DNA of 64,000 bases from contig NZ_RXNU01000015.1 of NCBI RefSeq assembly GCF_003966225.1, forward strand, positions 62,001-126,000, in the 5' to 3' direction. Position 1 is the first letter of the stretch. The number at the start of each line of letters is the position of its first letter. Of this stretch, positions 1 to 8,269 are shown in pieces. The stretch comes from Shewanella canadensis (GTDB taxonomy: Bacteria; Pseudomonadota; Gammaproteobacteria; Enterobacterales; Shewanellaceae). The notes below the pieces were generated by a model, which saw only the letters and a program-made list of their open reading frames with translations, was not told the DNA's origin and did no database searches. The translations under genes and the position numbers were made by a program.

Positions 1-342
1 CATGGCGATAGTGCCGAATGAATTTGATAAACCATTTCCCGATTCGTTAACGATAGGTGCATCGTATGGCTTCTCTTCCTGTTTGAGATTTAATCCACCT
101 CCCTGAACAACGAAGTCGGCGATCACTCGATGAAACAAGGTATTATCATAGTGTCCCTTCACGACATAGGTCAGAAAGTTATCAACTGTGATGGGGGCTC
201 GCGTTCTGTCTAATTCGATAACTATCTTTCCCATGCTGGTGTCGAGTTGTACTTGCGGGTAAAGCGTATCGGGCTGAATGTCGACGGCAACCGCAGCCTG
301 ACTTAAACAGAGTATGAGTAGAGCATTAATCCAACGGATCAT
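1..342 (-). CDS. Periplasmic peptidyl-prolyl cis-trans isomerase, cyclophilin type (partial, C-terminus outside window)
   Basis: Read on the minus strand from ATG at 342, the first 114 codons encode a signal peptide (about residues 1-20, ending in AVAVD) followed by the cyclophilin fold: a DTSMGKIVIEL strand, then APITVDNFL, FHRVI and a QGGG segment. Cyclophilins catalyse proline isomerisation during protein folding; the signal peptide places this one in the periplasm, as for PpiA. The rest of the gene lies beyond base 1. It is followed upstream on the same strand by the YajG-like lipoprotein gene with a 57-bp gap, so the two may be co-transcribed. Family confident; exact paralogue not decided. 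Confidence 0.9.
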   Translation of the reverse strand, partial: MIRWINALLILCLSQAAVAVDIQPDTLYPQVQLDTSMGKIVIELDRTRAPITVDNFLTYVVKGHYDNTLFHRVIADFVVQGGGLNLKQEEKPYDAPIVNESGNGLSNSFGTIAM

Positions 343-399
343 GGGGCTTCCTTGTTCTTGTTGTATCTATAGTCTTATGCGAGTTTTTATCGATGGGTA

Positions 400-966
400 T
401 TACTGTTGAATAAACTGGTTCAGTTCAGGATCATTAATAATATCGCCGCTTAATTGACCGAGAAGTTTATTTATCTCAAGTTCTAAGGTCGCAAAATCGG
501 CACTAAACGGGCCCGATAGTGTTCCGCGAGCCGTGTAACGTTTCGTGAGCTCTTGGGTGCTGTTTTTAGCTATCACATTGATGATGATGTTGCTCTTAGC
601 CTCGAATCCGAAGGTGCTCTCATTGACGTCAGTCAGTAACTGCTCTAATTGAAACTGTATATGTTGAACCGCACTGGGGTCGACTTGATAACCCGCTTGA
701 GTGAAGCCCTTACGAAAGACGGCGTCTATCTGCCTTCTTGGTGCTTCAGAAGGGCTGACAAGCTTGGCCGCATCGCCTTCGTTGTTGAAGCGCACAATGA
801 AATTGGCTGAGCGGGTATCGATAGTCTCTATGGCCAGATTCTGTCGCGACTGAGTTTGAGGCTGTACATGCGGAACTTGTGGCTCCAGAGCGATGTGACT
901 TGGCGTTTGAGTCGCGCAACCACAAAGTGCGGTAGCGGCGGTTAACAATAAAAAGAGACGTTTCAT
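400..966 (-). CDS. yajG: YajG family lipoprotein
   Basis: A 188-residue protein with a lipoprotein signal peptide: charged start MKR, hydrophobic stretch and lipobox LCGC with the lipidated cysteine at residue 17. The body resembles the YajG/Lipoprotein_16 family: a region of alternating strands, then a FEAKSNIIINVIAKN segment matching the family core. Cellular role is not established; family members are predicted to be membrane-anchored on the periplasmic side. Position 2 after the lipidated cysteine is Ala, so there is no Asp retention signal and outer-membrane sorting is likely. The cyclophilin gene follows on the same strand. Confidence 0.82.
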   Translation of the reverse strand: MKRLFLLLTAATALCGCATQTPSHIALEPQVPHVQPQTQSRQNLAIETIDTRSANFIVRFNNEGDAAKLVSPSEAPRRQIDAVFRKGFTQAGYQVDPSAVQHIQFQLEQLLTDVNESTFGFEAKSNIIINVIAKNSTQELTKRYTARGTLSGPFSADFATLELEINKLLGQLSGDIINDPELNQFIQQ

Positions 967-1147
967 TTTCTGGATTATCTTTATTTAAAATTGCGGAGTG
1001 TAGTGGCATCAGCATACCAGAAATGACTGCTGATGCCATCGTCTTTGCCTGTGCCATCCAGACCTCTGAATCTCTCCCTGTTTGTTATACCGATAGGAAT
1101 TAATGTCTGAGTTAGGGACCATTCACGCTATTTCAGAATTATGCTTT

Positions 1148-1180
1148 AAATTTTACTTTCATCACGTTAGAGTAAAATTT
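1148..1180. promoter_or_regulatory. Perfect inverted repeat upstream of the DUF2804 gene, candidate operator
   Basis: Two perfect 10-bp arms, AAATTTTACT and AGTAAAATTT, are separated by 13 bp and end 24 bp before the chosen start codon. There is no T tract, so a terminator is unlikely; an operator overlapping the promoter is the simpler reading. I cannot assign a regulator. Confidence 0.45.
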
Positions 1181-1203
1181 GATAAATGCTCTGGGGACTA
1201 ACG

Positions 1204-2271
1204 ATGACGGCAAGCGGTTCAAAGGTGATAAATATCGAGAGTCAGACCGCTCCCGAGTGCTTGATGTCGAGTCATGGTACCCCACTCTTTGGTCATTTTG
1301 ATGGCCCGGTGACCTCCTTGGGCCTCGAGCAATTCAATTATTTTAATGAAATGGATAAACCCGCCTCGAGGCTGAGTCGCTACTTTAACTATAAGCAGTT
1401 TCAATTTATTAATATCGTCACTCCCCGTTTCGTCATTGGTGTTGCCATTGCCGATATTCGTTATGTGGGCAGTGCATTTTGTTACCTCTATGACATCAGT
1501 AAAAATCGACTCACCGAAACGACCTGGTTGAAGCCATTGGGCAGAGGGTATGAATTGACGCCGTCTCCGATGTCAGGCGTTGCAAAGATGGGCAATAGGA
1601 GGGCGAAAGTCTCCTTTACGATATCTGACGGTGTGTGGCATGTGTCAATTTTGACGGCCAATATTCAGGCCGAGCTCGATCTTAATACCCCTGTATTGAG
1701 CTTACCTATGGCCATGTGTAACCCGACCGGATACAGCGGCTGGACCTATACGCAGAAGCATAACGGGCTCAAGCCTACTGGGGAGCTCACCATCGACGAT
1801 GAACCTCAGCCCTTGAACAATGCATTAGCTGGCTATGATTTTTCCGCAGGGTATATGCGCCGAGAGACGAGTTGGCGTTGGGCTAGTATCAATGCCCATA
1901 CCCATGATGGTGTCCTGGGACTTAATTTAGCGGCTGGGGTTAATGAAACCGGTTGTAATGAGAATGTCTTCTGGGTTAACGGTGAGCGGCACCTGTTAGG
2001 GCCGGTGCACTTCATCTTTCAACGGGTAACCGGAGTTGAGAGTCACAGGCAGGCCCAGACTTCATGGCGTATCTATTCGGATAATGGTCAGGTTGAATTA
2101 AGTTTTAATCCCGTCAACTGCCGGCAAGAGAAGCTTAACCTATTGCTGTTAAAGAGTAACTTCAGACAATATTTGGGGTATTACTCCGGCTATATTATCG
2201 ATAATTTTGGTAACAAGCATATTATCGACAATCTACTGGGGCTCACCGAAGACCATTTCGCCCGCTGGTGA
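1204..2271 (+). CDS. DUF2804 family protein
   Basis: A 355-residue protein without a signal peptide or membrane segments. The GYMRRETSWRWAS stretch around residue 220 and the general layout match the DUF2804 family, whose function is not known; the beta-rich sequence suggests a lipocalin/hydrolase-like beta fold only by inference. An upstream in-frame ATG exists at 1186, but the ATG at 1204 has a GGGGA ribosome-binding site 6 bp away and is preferred. It appears monocistronic, preceded by a perfect inverted repeat and followed by a 350-bp gap. Confidence 0.75.
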   Translation: MTASGSKVINIESQTAPECLMSSHGTPLFGHFDGPVTSLGLEQFNYFNEMDKPASRLSRYFNYKQFQFINIVTPRFVIGVAIADIRYVGSAFCYLYDISKNRLTETTWLKPLGRGYELTPSPMSGVAKMGNRRAKVSFTISDGVWHVSILTANIQAELDLNTPVLSLPMAMCNPTGYSGWTYTQKHNGLKPTGELTIDDEPQPLNNALAGYDFSAGYMRRETSWRWASINAHTHDGVLGLNLAAGVNETGCNENVFWVNGERHLLGPVHFIFQRVTGVESHRQAQTSWRIYSDNGQVELSFNPVNCRQEKLNLLLLKSNFRQYLGYYSGYIIDNFGNKHIIDNLLGLTEDHFARW

Positions 2272-2622
2272 TTGACTCGCTGGGCTTCCCCCCCTTATTT
2301 GCAAGTTTCACTACCATGACAAATTAACCTTTCCTTATTTTGGTCATGCTTTGTGGCTTAACTTCTTGGCATCATAATTTCGCCACCGGATATTCAGCAT
2401 CCAGGCTTACCATTTCTGGTTTACCATCTCAGGTTTGTTCAGCTTAGGTACAGCTTCTGTCTCTACTATTGCGGCATGTCTGTTACCTGGTTGTTTCAAG
2501 GTTGGCCGAAAGCCAACAGATGTATCGCTTTGTTTCTGGCAATCTAATGGCTATTAGATAACAGGCCTGTATTCGAAATAAATTAATTAAAAGTTAAAGC
2601 ATTATAAATTAAGGAATTAACC
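2272..2622. other. Intergenic region, no gene seen
   Basis: About 350 bp of AT-rich DNA between the DUF2804 gene and the outer-membrane barrel gene. A short imperfect direct repeat (two TTACCAT-containing segments near 2407-2435) and a small CTAAT/ATTAG hairpin near 2545 are visible. The promoter of the downstream gene must lie here, but I cannot assign it with confidence. Confidence 0.4.
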
Positions 2623-3186
2623 ATGACGAGATTGTTGTTGGTGATCGGCTGCCTGGTGAGTGTAGGCGCCTATGCCGGTGATTCAAATCATATTGTCGGA
2701 GGCAGCCTAGGTTTCGGTGTGCAGGATTTTGAATCCGGCTCCGGGCAGGAAACCGGCGGCGGAGATAGTTACGATATGGATGTGTATTACCGGTATATGT
2801 TTAATGATCACTTCGGCATTGAAACCGGGCTATTTGGTGGTACGGGTGGCGTAGTGACGGCTATAACAGGTTTATTCGCCGAAGTTGATAATATTAGCTA
2901 TAAAGGGATACGAGGCGTACTTTACGGGCAAGTCCCGCTATCAGAAAGTAACCATCTCTATGCAAAGCTTGGTGCCAGTGCCAATCGGCTCCGTTACGAT
3001 GTTTCACCTGTATTCAGTAGTGATGTGAGCAAGAGTGTCGAAACCAGCGGCAGCGACTTTTATGGCGCTGTGGGGTGGGAGGTACGGTTTCAATCTGGAA
3101 TCGGGATGAATATCGAGTATCAATATGTGCCGGTTCAAGAGCTTAAGGTACAAAATTTTAATATCGGTATGAGCTACCGTTTCTAG
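2623..3186 (+). CDS. Small outer-membrane beta-barrel protein (OmpA-like/porin family)
   Basis: A 187-residue exported protein. It has a cleavable signal peptide of about 18 residues ending VGAYA, then alternating amphipathic strands rich in Gly and Tyr, and a C-terminal GMSYRF ending in an aromatic residue, the usual beta-signal for outer-membrane insertion by the BAM machinery. Length fits an eight-stranded barrel. A ribosome-binding site AAGGA precedes the ATG and a strong terminator follows. Specific role (adhesion, stress or pore) cannot be read from the sequence. Confidence 0.8.
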   Translation: MTRLLLVIGCLVSVGAYAGDSNHIVGGSLGFGVQDFESGSGQETGGGDSYDMDVYYRYMFNDHFGIETGLFGGTGGVVTAITGLFAEVDNISYKGIRGVLYGQVPLSESNHLYAKLGASANRLRYDVSPVFSSDVSKSVETSGSDFYGAVGWEVRFQSGIGMNIEYQYVPVQELKVQNFNIGMSYRF

Positions 3187-3270
3187 ATTGAACGCTTTAT
3201 CTTTTTGCCGTCATTCTGAACGTGTTTCAGAATCTATGGCTCCCATGATTGGAGGAAGGAAGGTTTGAGG

Positions 3271-3300
3271 GCGGGAAGGCTCGCAGCCTTCCCGCTTTGT
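3271..3300 (+). terminator. Rho-independent terminator after the barrel protein gene
   Basis: Perfect 11-bp stem (GCGGGAAGGCT pairing with AGCCTTCCCGC, 3271-3281 with 3285-3295), 3-nt loop CGC, followed by TTTGTT. Confidence 0.85.
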
Positions 3301-3346
3301 TCGCTCTTACTTACTTTTTCTTAGTTCTGTCTTTAACTCTCTGACC

Positions 3347-4585
3347 CTATTGTTTTGTTGCGCCATAGAGTGAACTTTGGGGATGAGGCGCTTCGGTCGA
3401 GGTCTCCTGGGTTTCATGGGGCTCGGCTTTCTTGCTTATCTTCTGCGCCTGCAAAATAACAAACTTACCGTTAGATGCGACTGTGGTGCAGTTTTTAAAG
3501 ATACGCTGCAGTTTCACATGATAAGCCAGGTGACGGTTACCCACGACATGTAAAATGCCGCCATTTTTTAGTGCTCGCCAGGACTGGAGGAACATCTGCC
3601 AGGCGATATGATCCGTTATTGCTTCCCCTTGATGAAAAGGAGGATTACAGAGGATCAGTTCGGGGCGAATACCTTCATTGAGGTGAGTCAAACAATCATC
3701 CCAGCCAAAGGTGGCTTGCTCGCCGACAAGACCCTGTGTATCTAATTTATTCAATGCCCAGTTCTGTCTCGCCGATTCGACCGCCATCTCTGAATCGTCC
3801 ACAAAATGAATATAGGCCTGCGGAAAGAGTTGCTTGGCATTGAGCCCCAATACGCCATTTCCGCAGCCCAGATCGATAATCGACTTGAAGTCACCCTTAG
3901 GCATGTTGTCGAGCATTATGCGGGCACCGATATCGAGTTTGCCGGAAGCAAAGACATTGCTGAGATTGGTGATCTTGAGGTTTAAGTCAGGAATCGACCA
4001 TAGGTTTTCTTTTGGAAGCTCGCGGGCTTTTCCGTCCGCAATGCAGGTGATAACACGGGTCTTTTTCCAGGTCAGGCTGGCACTCGCCGGGCCCAGATTT
4101 CTAGCAAAAAGCTCAAGTAAAGATTTGTTGATCGATTTGGCTTTAGCGCCTATCAATACCTGGGTACCTTCTGGCAGGATCTGAGATAAACGGTTGAGCT
4201 GGTGGGCAAAATAGCCGAGGTTCTTTGGTAATTTCATCAACACCAACTCGATGGCTCCGGGGATATTTTCACGACTGTTTAGCCACTGAATATCATCTGA
4301 GCTGAGTTTGTTATTCTCTAAGTTTTGCAGCGTACCTAATTGACTGGTTTTAGCGTCGGTTTCGACGGCTAATGGCCATTGTGGTTCCATCGAACGCAGG
4401 CATGCTGTCAATGCTCCGAAATTATCATTGATGATAGCCGTAGCAACAGGCACTTGTTCAGTCTCTTTAAGATGTTTAATCAGGTGTTCATCGGCCGCAT
4501 CCCAAGCCTGTAAATTCGATTCCTGATTTTTAGGATAACGAGTTAATTCGAGCTCGATACCTTCGACTGAAAATTGTGTTGTCAT
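3347..4585 (-). CDS. rlmG: 23S rRNA (guanine-1835-N2)-methyltransferase RlmG
   Basis: A 412-residue protein of the RlmG/RsmC type: an N-terminal catalytically inactive Rossmann-like half and a C-terminal SAM-dependent methyltransferase with SAM motif DLGCGNGVLG and the catalytic N-P-P-F motif (Asn314, in CNPPFHQG). It methylates G1835 of 23S rRNA. The roughly 35-residue hydrophilic C-terminal tail makes it longer than the E. coli protein (about 378 residues). It stands alone on the minus strand, divergent from the AlkB-like gene at 4706. Confidence 0.92.
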   Translation of the reverse strand: MTTQFSVEGIELELTRYPKNQESNLQAWDAADEHLIKHLKETEQVPVATAIINDNFGALTACLRSMEPQWPLAVETDAKTSQLGTLQNLENNKLSSDDIQWLNSRENIPGAIELVLMKLPKNLGYFAHQLNRLSQILPEGTQVLIGAKAKSINKSLLELFARNLGPASASLTWKKTRVITCIADGKARELPKENLWSIPDLNLKITNLSNVFASGKLDIGARIMLDNMPKGDFKSIIDLGCGNGVLGLNAKQLFPQAYIHFVDDSEMAVESARQNWALNKLDTQGLVGEQATFGWDDCLTHLNEGIRPELILCNPPFHQGEAITDHIAWQMFLQSWRALKNGGILHVVGNRHLAYHVKLQRIFKNCTTVASNGKFVILQAQKISKKAEPHETQETSTEAPHPQSSLYGATKQ

Positions 4586-4705
4586 ATGCCAAACTGCACC
4601 AATAAAATAAGGGCACGTATTATCGCAGATTTAGGCTGCAAGGTACATATGACTATTGCTTGCGGCTAGTATAGAGCTTATTGGGTTGAGGGATTGGAGA
4701 ATGAG

Positions 4706-5344
4706 ATGAAACAACAAGGTTTGAGATTCGATGCTCCTCAAGACTCAGGTGTTAATGCCCCAGAGCCACCGATTAAACTTATTCGGGGCTACCTTAACGA
4801 AGCACAACAGACAGCCTTATTGGAGGAAGCGAGTGCTTACCCTCTGTCCAGCCCCATTATTAAGGTCTATGGGAGGCAACATGCCATCCCCAGAACCCAA
4901 GCTTGGTTCGGTGATGAAGGGTGTGACTATCTCTACTCGGGTCTCTTTATTCATGCGCTGCCATGGCCGAAATATGCTCGTATGTTACAACAAAAATTGA
5001 AGCGCGACTTTGGTTTAAATGCCAATGGTGTTCTGGTCAACCGTTATGCCGATGGCACAGAGTCTATGGGATGGCATAGTGATAACGAGCCCGAAATAGC
5101 CATTGGCAGTGATATAGCCTCTGTGACGTTGGGGGCGACGCGTGACTTCTTTATTCGTCATAAATCAAGTCATCATAAGATTACTATTTCGCTTGAGAGT
5201 GGCGATCTGTTGCTGATGCAATGGCCGATGCAGAAGGAATGGGAACATAGTCTGCCTAAGCGAATGAAGGTTATGGAGCCCAGGCTTAATTTTACCTTTA
5301 GGACCTTAGTTAAAAATTTCCATAAAGAGATCACAACGGATTGA
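4706..5344 (+). CDS. AlkB-like 2-oxoglutarate/Fe(II)-dependent dioxygenase
   Basis: A 212-residue protein of the AlkB superfamily. The iron-binding triad starts with His124-x-Asp126 in GWHSDNE and is completed by a downstream EHSLPK histidine; the 2-oxoglutarate-binding arginines lie in RLNFTFR near the C-terminus. Such enzymes remove alkyl lesions from DNA or RNA bases by oxidation. The frame is open back to a TTG at 4694, but the ATG at 4706 has a GGAG ribosome-binding site 6 bp upstream. The layout is closer to ALKBH2-like bacterial proteins than to classical E. coli AlkB; substrate is inferred, not shown. Confidence 0.88.
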   Translation: MKQQGLRFDAPQDSGVNAPEPPIKLIRGYLNEAQQTALLEEASAYPLSSPIIKVYGRQHAIPRTQAWFGDEGCDYLYSGLFIHALPWPKYARMLQQKLKRDFGLNANGVLVNRYADGTESMGWHSDNEPEIAIGSDIASVTLGATRDFFIRHKSSHHKITISLESGDLLLMQWPMQKEWEHSLPKRMKVMEPRLNFTFRTLVKNFHKEITTD

Positions 5345-5492
5345 AAATATGTGCCAATATTAGGTTAGGTGACTTGTCTACTTTTATGTTATTCAGATCT
5401 CAATATTGACCAGATAAATATTCTAAGCTCAATCTGATAGAAGTAAGTATTGAATGTCATTCTGCTCGTTTTTTTAGCATAAGGAGTATCAA

Positions 5493-5996
5493 ATGAAGAA
5501 GCTGTTTATTACTACCGTAATTGGGCCAATCACACCGGGTATAATCAAGTCTTTAGCTGAAGTGACTCGCAGTTTCGAAGGGGAGTGGCTAACGAGTAAA
5601 GTGATAAAAGTGGATGGTCACTTCTCAGCCATGATGAAAGTGGCTATCGCGCAGGAAGCAGAAGCTGAATTGAAAGCAAAATTCGAGTCAGAGTTCGCCG
5701 CGCTACGCTTTTTCTTCGACGAGGTCGTCACTGAAGCCGAAACAGTATCCACGGCGTTACATCTGACCCTAGATTGTGGTGACCGTGCCGGTTTGACCCG
5801 GGATATTGTCGATATACTCTCTAATTTAGATTTAGTTATTGAACATATGGAGTTTAATCGGGTACATGTGTCCACGATAGGGCAAACCGTTTTCTCTTCT
5901 ACCTTGAATCTTGCAATACCGGAAGGGATAAGTACCGAGAGTGTTGTTGAGTTGCTGGAAGGCGTGAGCGAGGATGCAAGGGTCTCAATTTTATAA
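5493..5996 (+). CDS. ACT-domain protein related to the glycine cleavage regulator GcvR
   Basis: A 167-residue protein made of two ACT-type halves (about 1-80 and 85-167), with the second starting HLTLDCGDRAGLTRDIVDIL, the expected loop of ACT ligand-binding domains. GcvR proteins of this type modulate the GcvA activator of the glycine cleavage operon by protein contact rather than by DNA binding; there is no helix-turn-helix here. An AAGGAG ribosome-binding site precedes the ATG. It is somewhat shorter than E. coli GcvR (about 190 residues), so the gene name is left open. Confidence 0.75.
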   Translation: MKKLFITTVIGPITPGIIKSLAEVTRSFEGEWLTSKVIKVDGHFSAMMKVAIAQEAEAELKAKFESEFAALRFFFDEVVTEAETVSTALHLTLDCGDRAGLTRDIVDILSNLDLVIEHMEFNRVHVSTIGQTVFSSTLNLAIPEGISTESVVELLEGVSEDARVSIL

Positions 5997-6193
5997 AGGT
6001 AACGGTCTTATAAAGGGTCAGAGTCTTATAGTCGTCACTCCTTATCCTCTTGAACATAGGGGTAAGAAGGGGACTGAACACCGGGACTTGAATATAGGGG
6101 CCTCAACATAGTGGAAAACGGGGGGAGTTGACCTTTTCCCCCCTAAGCAGTAATCTGCCGCCATAGCATTTATGTATCACTGAGAATATCGTT

Positions 6194-6493
6194 ATGTCAG
6201 TAGAACAGATCATTACCGAAAAACTCACCGCGGCTCTGTCTCCATCTCACTTAGAGGTGATTAACGAGAGTCATAATCACCATGTGCCACCGAATTCAGA
6301 GACACACTTTAAGGTGATCATTACCTGTGGCTCATTTGAGGGCAAACGTTTATTAGCACGTCACCGTGCGGTAAATGAGGCTTTAGTGACTGAGTTTGAG
6401 AATGGTTTACACGCATTATCTATGCATACTTTTACGCCGACAGAATGGGCAGAAGAAGGCGACCTACCAGCCTCGCCGAAGTGTAAGGGCTAA
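6194..6493 (+). CDS. bolA: BolA family protein
   Basis: A 99-residue BolA protein with the expected small alpha/beta fold: N-terminal helix IITEKLTAALSPSHLEVINES, the HHVPPNSETHFKVIIT segment, and a GKRLLARHRAVNEAL helix. BolA proteins bind monothiol glutaredoxins and iron-sulfur clusters and also affect cell shape and biofilm genes. The invariant histidine region near the middle (RHRAVN) is present. The stop codon coincides with the first bases of a remnant of the repeat family described at 6769-7098. Confidence 0.93.
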   Translation: MSVEQIITEKLTAALSPSHLEVINESHNHHVPPNSETHFKVIITCGSFEGKRLLARHRAVNEALVTEFENGLHALSMHTFTPTEWAEEGDLPASPKCKG

Positions 6494-6498
6494 TACTG

Positions 6499-6516
6499 TT
6501 TAGTGAGATTGGTATA
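6499..6516. repeat. Solo end of the MITE-like element
   Basis: TTTAGTGAGATTGGTATA here matches the right end of the element ending at 54936 almost exactly. It begins only a few bases after the bolA stop codon and is not accompanied by an element body, so it looks like a remnant. Confidence 0.55.
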
Positions 6517-6542
6517 GCGGCTTGCTTCCTGATATACATAAA

Positions 6543-6573
6543 GGCCATAACGCTAATCGTTATGGTCTTTTCT
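6543..6573 (+). terminator. Rho-independent terminator after bolA
   Basis: Stem GGCCATAACG paired with CGTTATGGTC (one G-T pair), 5-nt loop, followed by TTTTCTTT. Confidence 0.8.
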
Positions 6574-6619
6574 TTATCTGGATCTCGTCCAGAGATAAGT
6601 GACACTTTATTTGGTGTTT

Positions 6620-6647
6620 AACTCCTCACTCCTCACTTATCACTCAC
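6620..6647. repeat. Four degenerate 7-bp repeats
   Basis: Units AACTCCT, CACTCCT, CACTTAT and CACTCAC follow each other without gaps. On the minus strand this reads AGGAGTG/AGGAGTT, related to the heptads at 34351, 45701 and 45886. Confidence 0.55.
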
Positions 6648-6768
6648 TTCGTGTTTTCGACTCTCCATTATCTATCGCACCTATTCCTAACCACTATTTT
6701 GCTCATCCTGGCAAACACGCATCGATTAGCACTGGTTGAGAGCGGCGATAAACAACATATACCTGATA

Positions 6769-7098
6769 ATACCAGTTGCATTAAGTACCTGACCATTCAG
6801 CGAGAATTCAAAGCTCTGTAGGCAAGTAGGATGATTGAAGCTAATAGTTATTCTCGGCAACAAGCTCCTGCGTTGCTCTACCTTCTGCATCCATGCAGTC
6901 GTATATCGAAAGCATCCAGTGCAGCATAAAGGGCTTTGCCCTTGGCTTTAAACATCAGTCGCACTACGTGAGTCCCTCAGGCTTCCCACTTCTGCTTTGC
7001 ATTGACTTAAAAGGGAATAACCATTTTTTCATCAATGCGCCTTGAATTGAAAAACCTGAGGGGCTCTGAAGTGGTTAATTATTTAATGCAATTGGTAT
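6769..7098. mobile_element. MITE-like non-autonomous element, copy 1 (about 330 bp)
   Basis: The region starts with ATACCAGTTGCATTAA and ends with TTAATGCAATTGGTAT, terminal inverted repeats that match at 15 of 16 positions. The body shares long stretches with 54667-54936 (for example TTGAAGCTAATAGTTATTCT, ATATCGAAAGCATC and TGCATTGACTTAAAAGGGAA). It holds about 50 bp absent from copy 2. There is no open reading frame of note, so any movement would need a transposase supplied from elsewhere. It occupies most of the 718-bp gap between bolA and luxS. Confidence 0.72.
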
Positions 7099-7211
7099 AA
7101 CGGAACAGTATGAAAAGTCGTACAAAGTATGTGCTAGTATGCAGTTAAAAGAAGACGGATGTGCGTTGCTGATACCATTATCATCAACGCCACAACACTT
7201 GGAGACTAGAT

Positions 7212-7721
7212 ATGCCCTTACTTGATAGTTTTACTGTTGACCATACCCGCATGCAGGCCCCGGCGGTTCGAATTGCGAAAACCATGAAAACCCCAAAGGG
7301 TGACGTCATTACGGTTTTCGATCTGCGTTTTTGTGTACCTAATAAAGATATCTTAAGTGAAAGGGGAATTCATACTCTGGAACACCTTTATGCCGGGTTT
7401 ATGCGTGATCATTTAAATGGTGATTCTGTCGAAATTATCGATATATCTCCAATGGGCTGTCGTACTGGCTTTTATATGAGTCTGATTGGCACTCCGGCAG
7501 AAGCTGATGTTGCCGAAGCTTGGCTTGCTTCTATGAATGATGTATTAAAAGTTGCCGAACAAGCTCAAATCCCCGAATTAAACGAATATCAGTGCGGAAC
7601 ATTTGATATGCACTCGTTAGAGCAGGCGCAGAGTATCGCCCGTTCAATTATCGCTGCAGGGATCAGCATTAATAAGAATGATGAATTGAAATTGAGTGAC
7701 GAGATACTGAACGGATTATAA
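7212..7721 (+). CDS. luxS: S-ribosylhomocysteine lyase LuxS
   Basis: A 169-residue LuxS enzyme. Metal ligands His54 and His58 sit in HTLEH, with the catalytic Glu57 between them; Cys83 (in MGCRTGF) is the catalytic cysteine and Cys128 (in YQCGTF) the third metal ligand. It cleaves S-ribosylhomocysteine to homocysteine and DPD, the precursor of autoinducer-2, in the activated methyl cycle. Full length for the family. A GGAGA ribosome-binding site precedes the ATG. It is monocistronic with its own terminator. Confidence 0.97.
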   Translation: MPLLDSFTVDHTRMQAPAVRIAKTMKTPKGDVITVFDLRFCVPNKDILSERGIHTLEHLYAGFMRDHLNGDSVEIIDISPMGCRTGFYMSLIGTPAEADVAEAWLASMNDVLKVAEQAQIPELNEYQCGTFDMHSLEQAQSIARSIIAAGISINKNDELKLSDEILNGL

Positions 7722-7743
7722 GCAATACTAAACCGTCATTGAT

Positions 7744-7769
7744 AAAAAAGCGGCTTTGCCGCTTTTTTT
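7744..7769 (+). terminator. Rho-independent terminator after luxS
   Basis: Perfect stem AAAAAAGCGGC with GCCGCTTTTTT around a TTT loop, T tract on the plus strand. Confidence 0.92.
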
Positions 7770-8269
7770 ATTCAGAAATTCTGTTTGAAATAATCAGCCA
7801 AAAAAATCGTGAGATTAGTAAGTTAGACCTATTTTACGCACTTAACTCACAATTGGGGTGGTTAAAAATCATCCGTTAATAGCGCTGGGGTTGTTCAATT
7901 AATAGGCGGTTAAACTTAAGTTAAAAATTGTTTAAAATTAACCTATTTAAGGGGAATCATCTCTTTTAAATGCTTGATAACCTTGCTAGGTCAGGGGCTG
8001 AATCGCTTTAGTAGTACCTGAATCAAATATAAATACTAAAGTGTGATCTTAGGCTGATTCTAAAAAACTTCATTATCCACTTAAAACACTCACATTTTTC
8101 ATGGCGATACAGTGATATTTGCGGTAAAATGCGCGCGAACAGCGTGATTGCGGTCGCATTTCTGTAATAAATCTGCGCTAGCTCAATGAGATGGGTTTTG
8201 ATGAAGACTTGTCATATTTAGCAGGAACGCGTCGCATTTTCTTTCCTTCATAACGTAGTGCTTGTGGAT
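7770..8269 (+). promoter_or_regulatory. Long leader/promoter region of the nqr operon
   Basis: Five hundred bp without a plausible gene separate luxS from nqrA. It is AT-rich near 7900-7960, with the palindrome AACTTAAGTT near 7913, and has a possible -10 (GGTAAAATG, near 8133). I see no clear operator. The nqr promoter should be within this stretch. Confidence 0.4.
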
